64,000 bases of DNA from Ruegeria marina (GTDB taxonomy: Bacteria > Pseudomonadota > Alphaproteobacteria > Rhodobacterales > Rhodobacteraceae): the NCBI RefSeq assembly GCF_900101475.1, contig NZ_FMZV01000016.1, forward strand, positions 1 to 64,000, given 5' to 3'. The position numbers and the translations under genes are program-made. Of the stretch, positions 25,711 through 33,726 are shown piece by piece (within the stretch, counting starts at the first letter, position 1; each line of letters begins with the position of its first letter). Under the pieces are notes generated by a model. The model was not told the DNA's origin. It ran no database searches and was given only the letters and a program-made list of their open reading frames with translations.

Positions 25711-25792
25711 CCTTGGGCAAGCCGAAAAGCTTGTCATGCCCGGTCCGGGCCAATAGCGTCGTGCCGGATTGTGTCATGCTGTTGGGGAAGCG

Positions 25793-27082
25793 ATGCGCGC
25801 CTGGCTACTGATATGTTGTGCGGTTGTCGTCGCGATTTTATGGGCGATCTTTGCGCATCTGCATCCCACCGACCGGATCGTGATGGCCGCCGGGCCCGAA
25901 ATTGGCGCCTATGCGCAAATCGCCGGGAAATACAAAGAGGTGCTGGCGCGGGACGGCATACATCTGGAGATCGCCTATACCGCCGGTTCTGCCGAAAACG
26001 CCCGGCTGATCGCCGAGGGCAAGGTTGACGCCGCGCTTTTGCAGGGTGGCATTGCTGTGCCCAGCGACACGGTCGAGGCGGTCGGCACGATTTTCTATGA
26101 ACCAGTGGTGTTTCTGATCCGGCGCGATGCGCCGATCCCGCGCAATCCGGCCAACTGGTCCGGGCTGCGGATCGCAAGCGGTATGCCCGGATCCGGGACC
26201 GAGGCCGCGTTTCGCGATTTCGAAGCGGCGGTCGGTCTGCGCCACGATGCGAACACCCATATACAGATTCCCTATTCGGAAGCCGCCGGTGCGGTTCTGC
26301 GCAACGAGATCGACATCGCCATTTTCGTGGCTCCGGTCGACGCGCCCTATTTGATCGAGGCTTATGGCCACCTGTCGCTGGGGGTGCTGCCGCTGGATCA
26401 TGTCGAGGCGATCTCGCGCCGGATGGAATATGCCGAAGTGGTGACGGTGCCCGCGGGCGGCATGTCGCTGGCGCCGGTTCTGCCGCCGGTGGCGCGCACG
26501 CTGGTCGCGCTGGAGGCCCGGCTGGCGGTGCAGGACGAATTGCACCCGGCACTGGTCAACCGGTTGGCGATGGCCGCGATCGAGCTGCACGGCGGCCGGG
26601 GCATCATTACCGATCCGGGTCGGTTCCCCTCGATCGAAGGGACTGGGCTGGCGGTCAACAACACCGCCCGCCAGCTGATCCTGGAAGGGCCATCGACCTG
26701 GCATGACTGGTTGCCCTACTGGGTGGCGGCACAGATCAACCGGGTGCTTCTTCTTGTTCTGCCGTTCTTCTTCATCGTGGTGCCGCTGTTGCGGCTGATA
26801 CCGGCGGCCTATGCCTATGTGATGCGCTGGCGGGTCTGGCGCTATTATCCCGAGATCCGGCGCATCGAGGACGAGCTTTCGAACGATCCCACGCCCGAGG
26901 GGCTCTCGGCGATGCGGGCGCGGCTGGCCGAGGTCGAGGAACGGCTGGCGGCCATGCGCCTGCCCACCGCATATCGGCAAAGCCAGTATGACGCGCGCCT
27001 GCATCTGGAGCTGGTACAGAAACGGCTGAGCGAGATCAGGGGCGACCGCGTGAACTCGGAAAGCGTTAGTACCGCGCCTTGA
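25793..27082 (+). CDS. TAXI-type TRAP solute-binding protein, membrane-tethered with C-terminal coiled coil
   Basis: The 429-residue protein begins with an uncleaved-looking membrane segment (5-25). The periplasmic domain carries the TAXI features: a VMAAGPEIGAYAQIAG start for a GxxxGxY-like ligand loop, YTAGSAENARLIAEGKVDAALLQGG, and GMPGSGTEA. A second membrane segment (about 313-340) is followed by a ~75-residue charged, heptad-like tail with RLAEVEERLAAM. Ordinary TAXI proteins end after the binding domain. No DctM-type permease gene is adjacent, so it may sense rather than transport. It converges on the EamA gene with a 17-bp overlap. Confidence 0.82.
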   Translation: MRAWLLICCAVVVAILWAIFAHLHPTDRIVMAAGPEIGAYAQIAGKYKEVLARDGIHLEIAYTAGSAENARLIAEGKVDAALLQGGIAVPSDTVEAVGTIFYEPVVFLIRRDAPIPRNPANWSGLRIASGMPGSGTEAAFRDFEAAVGLRHDANTHIQIPYSEAAGAVLRNEIDIAIFVAPVDAPYLIEAYGHLSLGVLPLDHVEAISRRMEYAEVVTVPAGGMSLAPVLPPVARTLVALEARLAVQDELHPALVNRLAMAAIELHGGRGIITDPGRFPSIEGTGLAVNNTARQLILEGPSTWHDWLPYWVAAQINRVLLLVLPFFFIVVPLLRLIPAAYAYVMRWRVWRYYPEIRRIEDELSNDPTPEGLSAMRARLAEVEERLAAMRLPTAYRQSQYDARLHLELVQKRLSEIRGDRVNSESVSTAP

Positions 27083-28046
27083 CTTCGGCCCGGGCAATCA
27101 CGCGCGCCTTGGTCCGTTCGCGGAAGAACACGAACAGGCCGGCCCCCGCGATCAGCGCCATGCCGGCCCAGACCTCCCAGTCCGGCAGGTCGCTCCAGAT
27201 CAGCCAGCCCCAGAGAACGGCCAGCGGCAGTCCGATGTATTCGAACGGCGCCACCGTGGCGGCATCGGCCAGCCGGTAGGCCTGGGCGAGGCAATAGCCG
27301 ATCACCGCCGAGTTCAGCCCCAGTCCGATCAGGTAGAACCAGTCGCCTTCGCTCGGCCAGACCCAGGCGCGCAGCAGGAAGATCAGGCTGGCGTCCGTTA
27401 CTCCATCGGTATAGCGCCCGTCGCCCGCGACGATGAAGAACAGCGCCGAGACCAGGATGAACATCGCCTGGATATAGACCGCGAGCACCGAGGCGCGGGT
27501 TGTCGCGCCCAGCTTGCGCGTCATCAGCTGCAACAGCGCATAGGTCAGCGCCGAGATCACCGGCAGCAGCAGGACAAGACGGCTGACCTCGAGCGACCCT
27601 GCCCCCTCCCAAGGGCGCTGCATCAGGATCACGCCGCCGAACCCGACAACCACCGCCCCCATCCGCATCGGTCCCACACGCTCGCCCAGGACCGGGATCG
27701 ACAGGAGCGTGATGAAGAGCGGCGCGGCAAAGAACAGCGCCGTGGCGTCGGCCAGCGGCATCACCGCGAGCGCCACGAAATAGGTCATGTTGGACACCAC
27801 CACCAGAAGCCCGCGCAGCAGGTGGAGGAAGGGTTGACGGGTTTTCAGGATCGACAAGCCCCCCTCGGCCTGCACCAGAATCAGCGAGAACAGGATCCCC
27901 ACGCCCGAGCGGACAAAGACGATCTGATGCAGAGGGTAGTTCCCGGACAGTTGCTTGATCAGCATGTCGTTGACCGAGATCGCCGTCATCCCCGCAAGGA
28001 TGTACAGGATTCCTGCCGTCCCCATGCCTGTCCTTGCCTCGCTCAT
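27066..28046 (-). CDS. EamA/DMT-family transporter
   Basis: The protein has 326 residues, ten predicted membrane helices and the two EamA repeats (10+TMS drug/metabolite transporter). Examples are VFVRSGVGILFSLILV in the first half and PFEYIGLPLAVLWGWLIW in the second, the latter a conserved motif of S-adenosylmethionine/RhaT-like members. The start at 28046 has CGGGATG context; the open frame to 28220 adds an Arg-rich tail and is rejected. The substrate is unknown. It diverges from the CoxG-like gene. Confidence 0.88.
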   Translation of the reverse strand: MSEARTGMGTAGILYILAGMTAISVNDMLIKQLSGNYPLHQIVFVRSGVGILFSLILVQAEGGLSILKTRQPFLHLLRGLLVVVSNMTYFVALAVMPLADATALFFAAPLFITLLSIPVLGERVGPMRMGAVVVGFGGVILMQRPWEGAGSLEVSRLVLLLPVISALTYALLQLMTRKLGATTRASVLAVYIQAMFILVSALFFIVAGDGRYTDGVTDASLIFLLRAWVWPSEGDWFYLIGLGLNSAVIGYCLAQAYRLADAATVAPFEYIGLPLAVLWGWLIWSDLPDWEVWAGMALIAGAGLFVFFRERTKARVIARAEVKARY

Positions 28047-28203
28047 CCCGCGGTCTCGCCTGTTTCTGCCAGTAGCCCGCCTCAGGGGTATCACGGGACC
28101 GCGGGCGCGCAATTGCGAAATTCGATCACAGGGCATGTTGCCTGCGCGGCGCGGTGCGACTAGGTCTGGAGTAGTGTGACCCGTTCGACAAGGAGACCGC
28201 CCG

Positions 28204-28713
28204 ATGCAGATGAGCGACACCCGCGAGATCGCGGCGGAGCCGGCTGCCGTCTACGCTGCGCTGCTTGACCCTGTGGTGTTGCGGGCCTGCGTGCCCGGTG
28301 CCCAGGAAGTGACGGGCAACCCCGAGGAAGGCTATACCGCGACCGTCGTGCAGAAGGTCGGGCCGGTCAAGGCGACCTTCAAGGGCGTGGTCACCATGTC
28401 GGACATGGTGACGGGCGAGAGCCTCACCATCACGGGCGAGGGCAAGGGGGGGGCCGCAGGGTTCGCCAAGGGCGGCGCTCGCGTGCGCCTTGCGCCTTCC
28501 GAAAGCGGCGGCACGCTGCTGAGCTATGATGTCGAGGCGAAGGTGGGCGGCAAGCTCGCGCAGCTGGGCAGCCGGCTGATCGACGGTTTCGCCAGGAAGA
28601 TGGCCGACCAGTTCTTCGACAGCCTTCAGGCACAATTCGCCCCGCCGGCCGAGGACGAGGCCGCGCCGGAGGAAAAGAAAGGCTGGTTGGGCCGGCTCAC
28701 CGGCCGCGACTGA
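28204..28713 (+). CDS. CoxG-family SRPBCC protein
   Basis: The 169-residue protein matches the carbon-monoxide-dehydrogenase subunit G fold: a REIAAEPAAVYAALLDPVVL start, then CVPGAQEVTG, GPVKATFKG and LSYDVEAKVGGKLAQLGSRLIDG. CoxG proteins link Cox/xanthine-oxidase-type molybdoenzymes to the membrane, usually through a C-terminal segment; here the tail is only PEEKKGWLGRLTGRD, without a membrane helix. No molybdenum hydroxylase genes are adjacent, so its partner is elsewhere. ABC exporter genes follow. Confidence 0.85.
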   Translation: MQMSDTREIAAEPAAVYAALLDPVVLRACVPGAQEVTGNPEEGYTATVVQKVGPVKATFKGVVTMSDMVTGESLTITGEGKGGAAGFAKGGARVRLAPSESGGTLLSYDVEAKVGGKLAQLGSRLIDGFARKMADQFFDSLQAQFAPPAEDEAAPEEKKGWLGRLTGRD

Positions 28714-28805
28714 CGGGACGCGCCAGCGCACGGACCCTTGTAACATTCGGCCTGTTCCTGCCCGCATCCAGCTTGTAGGTTCGCCGCAAGAACGGGGTCA
28801 GGCGC

Positions 28806-29735
28806 ATGAACACCATACTTTCGATCCGGGATCTGCGAAAATCCTATGCCGACGGGTTCGAGGCGCTGAAGGGCGTGTCGCTCGATATCCGCGAAGGCGA
28901 GATCCTGGCGCTGCTCGGCCCCAACGGGGCGGGCAAGACCACGCTGATCTCGACCGTCTGCGGCATCACCACGCCGACCTCGGGCAGCGTTACCGTGGGC
29001 GGCCACGACATCCAGGCCGATTTTCGCGCCGCCCGCCGGATGATCGGGCTGGTGCCGCAAGAGATCGCGCTGGAACCCTTTGAAAAGGTGATGAACACCG
29101 TCCGTTTCTCGCGCGGGCTGTTCGGCAAGCGCGCCGATGACGGCCGGATCGAGGAGGTGCTGCGCAAACTGTCGCTCTGGGACAAGCGCCGCAATGCGAT
29201 CAAGGAACTGTCGGGCGGCATGAAGCGCCGGGTGCTGATCGCCAAGGCGCTGGCGCATGACCCGCGCGTGCTGTTCCTGGACGAACCCACCGCAGGCGTC
29301 GACGTGGAACTGCGCAAGGACATGTGGGACATCGTGGCCGAGCTGAAGGCCGCAGGCGTCACCATCATCCTGACCACCCATTACATCGAAGAGGCCGAGG
29401 CCATCGCCGACCGGATAGGCGTGATCAACAAGGGCGAGCTCTTGCTGGTCGAGGACAAGGCCAACCTGATGGCGCGCATGGGCAAGAAACACCTGTCGGT
29501 GATGCTGTCGCGCCCGATCACGGTCATTCCCCCGGCATTGGCCCGCCACAATCTGGAGCTGAACGGCGCGGGTGACGAACTGCTTTACACCTATGACACC
29601 CACGCCGACCGCACCGGCATCACCAAGCTCTTGAACGATGTGGCCGAGGCCGGGCTGGTGCTGCGCGACGTGGCGACCCGGCAATCGAGCCTGGAAGAGA
29701 TATTCGTCACCCTGGTCAAGGGAGAAACACCATGA
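28806..29735 (+). CDS. ABC-2 type exporter, ATP-binding protein
   Basis: The 309-residue ATPase has Walker A at 38-46 (GPNGAGKTT), signature LSGGMKRR at 135-142, Walker B VLFLDEPT at 155-162 and the switch His in [11 protein letters not shown]. The ~85-residue C-terminal extension is typical of DrrA/NodI-like ABC-2 exporters. It overlaps the permease gene by 4 bp (ATGA). Substrate candidates are lipids, polysaccharides or drugs. Confidence 0.94.
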   Translation: MNTILSIRDLRKSYADGFEALKGVSLDIREGEILALLGPNGAGKTTLISTVCGITTPTSGSVTVGGHDIQADFRAARRMIGLVPQEIALEPFEKVMNTVRFSRGLFGKRADDGRIEEVLRKLSLWDKRRNAIKELSGGMKRRVLIAKALAHDPRVLFLDEPTAGVDVELRKDMWDIVAELKAAGVTIILTTHYIEEAEAIADRIGVINKGELLLVEDKANLMARMGKKHLSVMLSRPITVIPPALARHNLELNGAGDELLYTYDTHADRTGITKLLNDVAEAGLVLRDVATRQSSLEEIFVTLVKGETP

Positions 29736-30493
29736 ACTGGGCCGCCATTGCCGCCATCTACCGGTTCGAGATGGCGCGGTTCTTTCGCACTCTGGCGCAG
29801 AGCTTCTTCTCGCCGGTGCTCAGCACCTCGCTCTATTTTGTGGTCTTCGGTACCGCCATCGGCAGCCGTATCCAGGAGATCGAGGGCGTCAGCTATGGCG
29901 CCTTCATCGTGCCGGGGCTGGTCATGCTGTCCGTTGTGATGCTGGCGATCTCGAATGCCTCCTTCGGCATCTATTTCCCGAAATTCCTGGGTACGATCTA
30001 TGAACTGCTCTCGGCGCCGGTGAATTTCATTGAGATCGTAGTGGGTTATGTCGGCGCGGCGGCGACCAAGGCGCTGTTTGTGGGCGTGGTGATCCTGGTG
30101 ACCGCCAGTTTCTTCGTCGAGCTGCGCATCCAACATCCTTTCGCCATGGCGGCCTTCCTGGTCCTGACCTGTCTGAGTTTCTCGCTGCTGGGCTTCATCA
30201 TCGGCATCTGGGCCAGCAATTTCGAACAGATGTCGCTGGTGCCGCAGCTGGTGGTGACCCCGCTGATCTTCCTGGGCGGCACGTTCTACAGCATCTCGAT
30301 GCTGCCGCCGGTCTGGCAGACGGTGACGCTGTTCAATCCCGTGGTCTACCTGATCTCCGGCTTCCGATGGTCGTTCTACGGGCTGGCGGATGTCCCGATC
30401 GCGCTCAGCCTCCTGGCCATCGCCGCCTTTACCGGCCTGTGCCTGGCGGTGATCGGCTGGATCTTCCGCACCGGCTGGCGGATCCGCAACTGA
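29732..30493 (+). CDS. ABC-2 type exporter permease
   Basis: This 253-residue protein has six membrane segments and the ABC-2 C-terminal motif region ([20 protein letters not shown], then [12 protein letters not shown]), as in NodJ/YadH-like permeases. It forms an exporter with the ATPase encoded immediately upstream. No third gene is linked; a 218-bp non-coding gap follows, containing copy C of the GAGTATTT motif. Confidence 0.93.
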   Translation: MNWAAIAAIYRFEMARFFRTLAQSFFSPVLSTSLYFVVFGTAIGSRIQEIEGVSYGAFIVPGLVMLSVVMLAISNASFGIYFPKFLGTIYELLSAPVNFIEIVVGYVGAAATKALFVGVVILVTASFFVELRIQHPFAMAAFLVLTCLSFSLLGFIIGIWASNFEQMSLVPQLVVTPLIFLGGTFYSISMLPPVWQTVTLFNPVVYLISGFRWSFYGLADVPIALSLLAIAAFTGLCLAVIGWIFRTGWRIRN

Positions 30494-30549
30494 ACCGCTC
30501 CCGCCTGACGCCCGCTGCACCCACTCCCCTCCACCGGATGCGGCCGCCT

Positions 30550-30578
30550 GCTTCTTTCTGGTCGAAAATACTCTCGCC
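30550..30578 (-). repeat. Intergenic GAGTATTT motif, copy C
   Basis: On the minus strand this reads GGCGAGAGTATTTT, then CGACCAGAAAGAAGC. It matches copy B in GAGTATTT and in the ACCAGAAAGAAGC tail. It lies in the 218-bp gap between the ABC permease and S49 peptidase genes and points opposite to both. Confidence 0.6.
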
Positions 30579-30711
30579 GAAGGCATCGCGCACGGCGCGA
30601 TATCCCGCTCAGCCGTCGCGATGCCGTCCGGTGTGGGAAATTTGTGTCCGTGGCGTTTCTGTTCCCGCCTGCGTCTTGTTTGTCGCGCGGTGGCGCTCTA
30701 CATCGGCTGCC

Positions 30712-31509
30712 ATGACACTCGCCCTGCCTTTTCTGAAAAAGCCGCCGCTGGTGGCCGTGGTCCGCCTGTCCGGCGCTATCGGCATCACCGGGCGCGGGTC
30801 GCTCAATGATACCTCGCTGGCCCCCGTGCTGGAGCGCGCCTTTCGCAAGGGCAAGCCGGCCGCCGTCGCGTTGGAGATCAATTCGCCCGGCGGCTCGCCG
30901 GTGCAAAGCGCGCTGATCGGCGCGCGCATCCGCCGGCTTGCGGACGAGCTGGACGTGCCGGTCTACGCCTTTGTCGAGGATGTGGCGGCTTCTGGCGGCT
31001 ACTGGCTGGCCTGCGCCGCCGACGAGATATGGGCTGACGACAGTTCCATCCTTGGTTCGATCGGGGTGATTTCGGCCGGCTTCGGCGCGCATGTGTTCCT
31101 TGCGCGGCAAGGGATCGAGCGGCGGGTGCACACGGCCGGCAAGTCGAAGTCGATGCTGGACCCGTTCAGCCCGGAAAAGGACGAGGATATCGCCCGGCTC
31201 AAGGGGCTGCTCGGCGATATACACAAGAATTTCATCGACCATGTGAAGACGCGGCGCGGGACACGTCTGGATCTGTCCGAGGACCTCTTTACCGGCGAGA
31301 TCTGGCTGGGCGCGCGGGCGCGCGACCTGGGACTGATCGACGGCCTGGGCCATCTGAAACCCAGGATGAAGGAACGGTTCGGCGACAAGGTGAGGTTCCG
31401 CCGCTACGGGCTGCCCCGGCCGTTCTGGTTGCGCTTCGGCCTGTCTCTGGCCGAGGATGTGCTGGGCGGCATCGAGGAGCGGACCGCATTCGCGCGGTTC
31501 GGACTCTGA
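30712..31509 (+). CDS. S49-family signal peptide peptidase (SppA/SohB-like)
   Basis: The ATG at 30712 gives 265 residues. The fold markers are VALEINSPGGSP (oxyanion strand), the nucleophile S94 in VAASGGYWLA, SILGSIGVIS, and the catalytic lysine, probably K146, in TAGKSKSMLDPF. S49 serine-lysine proteases degrade cleaved signal peptides or membrane proteins. The size is that of the short single-domain type, but no N-terminal membrane anchor is evident, so it may be cytoplasmic or peripheral. It ends 1 bp before a small zinc-ribbon protein gene. Confidence 0.9.
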   Translation: MTLALPFLKKPPLVAVVRLSGAIGITGRGSLNDTSLAPVLERAFRKGKPAAVALEINSPGGSPVQSALIGARIRRLADELDVPVYAFVEDVAASGGYWLACAADEIWADDSSILGSIGVISAGFGAHVFLARQGIERRVHTAGKSKSMLDPFSPEKDEDIARLKGLLGDIHKNFIDHVKTRRGTRLDLSEDLFTGEIWLGARARDLGLIDGLGHLKPRMKERFGDKVRFRRYGLPRPFWLRFGLSLAEDVLGGIEERTAFARFGL

Positions 31510-31510
31510 C

Positions 31511-31681
31511 ATGCTGGTAAAGATCGTCACTCTTTTTCTTGTCGCCATCGCGGTGCTTGCCATATTCGGCCGGCTGCGATTCCCCGGTGCAAAACGGCTG
31601 AGTTCGGCCAGATGTCCGCGCTGTGGGCGTTACAGGATCGGCAAGGGTCCCTGCGCCTGCGGACATGGAGGCCGGGGATGA
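31511..31681 (+). CDS. Small membrane protein with zinc ribbon (56 aa)
   Basis: This short gene is squeezed between the S49 peptidase gene (1-bp gap) and the exchanger gene, whose start overlaps its stop by 4 bp (ATGA). The product has one membrane helix (residues ~4-21, IVTLFLVAIAVLAIFGRL) and a C-terminal zinc ribbon with four cysteines, CPRCGRY then CACGHG. Codon use follows the neighbours and the spacing implies translational coupling. It might help the peptidase or bind nucleic acid or metal at the membrane; the function is unknown. Confidence 0.75.
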   Translation: MLVKIVTLFLVAIAVLAIFGRLRFPGAKRLSSARCPRCGRYRIGKGPCACGHGGRG

Positions 31682-32637
31682 TGGCGTGGACCCTTTCGGG
31701 CCTGGGCCTGCTGATCCTGCTTCTCGCTGGCGATGCGCTGGTGCGCGGCGCGGTGAACCTCAGCCTGCGGCTGGGGGTGCCGGCGCTGATCGTCAGCCTG
31801 ACGATCGTGGCCTTCGGCACCTCGGCTCCGGAACTGCTGATCTCGATCAAGGCGGTGCAGGAGAATGCGCCCGGCATCGCGCTGGGCAATGTCGTGGGGT
31901 CGAACACCGCCAACATCCTGCTGGTTCTTGGCTTGCCTGCGCTGCTGGCGACGATACACACCAGCGAATGCAACACACGGCGGAACTACGTGCTGATGCT
32001 GCTGGCGTCGGTCCTGTTCATCGGCCTGGCTTTCTGGGGCACATTCACGGTGATCAGCGGTCTGATCCTGCTGACGGGTCTGGCGCTGATGCTGGCCAAC
32101 GCGTTCCGCGAGGCCCATGCCCATCGCAAGGGCTGCAATGACTCCAGTACGGATGACCTTCTGGAAGACCTGGAAGAAGCCGATCCCGACATGCCCTGGT
32201 GGCGGATCGGCATGTTTCTGGTGCTGGGCCTTGTGGGCCTGCCGATGGGGGCGCATCTGCTGGTCGACAATGCCTCGATCATCGCGCGCACCTATGGGGT
32301 CACCGAGACGGTGATCGGCCTGACGCTGGTGGCGGTTGGAACCTCGTTGCCGGAACTGGCGACCACGGTGATGGCCGCGCTGCGCCGCCAGGCCGACGTG
32401 GCGCTGGGCAATGTCATCGGGTCGAACATGTTCAATCTGCTGGCGATCATCGGCATTGCAACCCTGTTCGGCCCGATCCCGGTCGATCCCGCCTTTCTGG
32501 TGTTCGATCTGTGGGTGATGCTGGCCGCCTCCTTGCTGCTGATCCCCTTCGTGTTCCTCAAGATGGACATCAACCGGTACTGGGGCTCGGCCCTGACGGG
32601 GCTGTACCTCTTCTATGTGGTGATCGTTCTGGGTTAG
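31678..32637 (+). CDS. Calcium/sodium antiporter (YrbG-like)
   Basis: This 319-residue protein has the two inverted repeats of the Na/Ca exchanger family. The alpha-1 motif is TIVAFGTSAPELLISI with GNVVGSNTANILLVLG; the alpha-2 motif is LVAVGTSLPELATTV with GNVIGSNMFNLLAIIG. Ten membrane segments are expected, with an acidic cytoplasmic loop (DDLLEDLEEADPD) in the middle. It exchanges Ca2+ for Na+ or H+ across the inner membrane. Its start overlaps the preceding small gene. Confidence 0.95.
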   Translation: MMAWTLSGLGLLILLLAGDALVRGAVNLSLRLGVPALIVSLTIVAFGTSAPELLISIKAVQENAPGIALGNVVGSNTANILLVLGLPALLATIHTSECNTRRNYVLMLLASVLFIGLAFWGTFTVISGLILLTGLALMLANAFREAHAHRKGCNDSSTDDLLEDLEEADPDMPWWRIGMFLVLGLVGLPMGAHLLVDNASIIARTYGVTETVIGLTLVAVGTSLPELATTVMAALRRQADVALGNVIGSNMFNLLAIIGIATLFGPIPVDPAFLVFDLWVMLAASLLLIPFVFLKMDINRYWGSALTGLYLFYVVIVLG

Positions 32638-32656
32638 AAGACAGGTAGGACAGCCT

Positions 32657-33436
32657 ATGGCGCGTGCATTGGTTACCGGAGCCGGACAAAGACTGGGCAA
32701 GGCGATGGCTCTTTACCTCGCCGGACGCGGGTATGACGTTGCCGTGCACTATGCCACTTCGGGTGGGGCCGCACGGGACGTGGTCGCACAGATCCGGGCA
32801 ATGGGCCGCACGTCCGAGGCCCTTCAGGCCGACCTGCTGGACGAGGCACAGGTACAGGCGCTCTTGCCGTGCGCGAACCAGGCGCTGGGCGGCCCGATCA
32901 CCTGCCTTGTGAACAACGCTTCGATCTTTGAATACGACAACCTGTCCAGCGCCACCCGGCAAAGCTGGGACCGGCATATGGAAAGCAACCTGCGTGCGCC
33001 TTTCGTGCTGACCCAGGCCATGGCAGCGCAGGGTCTGGAGGCCGCCAGGGACGAGAATGGCGAACCGCTTGCGACAGGTCTCATCGTCAACATGATCGAC
33101 ATGCGTGTGCGCAAGCTGACGCCCGAATTCATGACCTACACGCTGGCCAAGGCGGGTCTCTGGGCATTGACCCGCACCAGCGCCCAGGCGTTGACACCCG
33201 CGATCCGGGTCAACGCGATCGGGCCCGGACCGACGCTGAAGGGCCACCGCCAGTCGCACGAGCACTTTGCCGCGCAGCGGGCCAACACCATTTCCGGACG
33301 GGGCGCAAATCCGCACGATATCACCGCCGCTTTGGGATATTTCCTCGATGCCCCAGGGGTGACCGGGCAGTTGCTTTGCGTCGATGGAGGGCAGCACCTG
33401 GGGTGGAAAACACCCGACGTGCTGGGGGTTGAATAA
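32657..33436 (+). CDS. SDR-family oxidoreductase, pteridine-reductase/FolM-like
   Basis: The 259-residue protein has the NADPH loop VTGAGQRLGKAMALYLA with the TGAxxRLG pattern of pteridine reductases, VNNASIFEYD, and the catalytic Y-T-L-A-K motif (EFMTYTLAKAGLW). The C-terminus GQLLCVDGGQHLGW is characteristic of FolM-like dihydromonapterin/dihydrofolate reductases. A location just upstream of uvrC is common in Rhodobacterales. The substrate assignment is by motif likeness only. Confidence 0.85.
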   Translation: MARALVTGAGQRLGKAMALYLAGRGYDVAVHYATSGGAARDVVAQIRAMGRTSEALQADLLDEAQVQALLPCANQALGGPITCLVNNASIFEYDNLSSATRQSWDRHMESNLRAPFVLTQAMAAQGLEAARDENGEPLATGLIVNMIDMRVRKLTPEFMTYTLAKAGLWALTRTSAQALTPAIRVNAIGPGPTLKGHRQSHEHFAAQRANTISGRGANPHDITAALGYFLDAPGVTGQLLCVDGGQHLGWKTPDVLGVE

Positions 33437-33493
33437 GTATCGGCTGGTCAAGTTTTGCACCGCGCCGGATTTCGTTTCGAAAGCGTTACAGAA

Positions 33494-33522
33494 TTGTCTT
33501 ATATTTCATGCACTTGTATACA
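33494..33522 (+). promoter_or_regulatory. Candidate sigma-70 promoter upstream of uvrC
   Basis: TTGTCT and TATACA are separated by exactly 17 bp in the AT-rich gap before uvrC. Transcription would start near 33530, leaving a leader of about 200 nt with two small hairpins (GCCTA/TAGGC at 33564-33578 and TCGGG/CCCGA at 33582-33596). It may serve uvrC or an unannotated small RNA. Confidence 0.45.
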
Positions 33523-33640
33523 ACCCATTTTTTAATTAATAAAAATCAGAGACTTATGTGGGAGCCTATTTTTTAGGCAAATCGGGAAAAGCCCGAAGTT
33601 TCAAGGGAGAATCCCGCCCGTCTGGAACTTATCGGCAGAG

Positions 33641-33661
33641 TTATCCACAGAAGTCGTGGAT
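33641..33661 (+). promoter_or_regulatory. Perfect DnaA box inside an inverted repeat
   Basis: TTATCCACA (33641-33649) matches the DnaA consensus exactly. The core ATCCAC pairs with GTGGAT (33656-33661) around 7 nt. It is in the AT-rich 290-bp gap that precedes uvrC, about 80 bp before the start codon, so DnaA may act there as a regulator. A second perfect box was not found nearby. Confidence 0.5.
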
Positions 33662-33726
33662 TTGTTTCCTCTTGATCCGGCGGTCGGAAGATTGCAGCCA
33701 AGGGTGAAGAATCATATCTCGGTACC

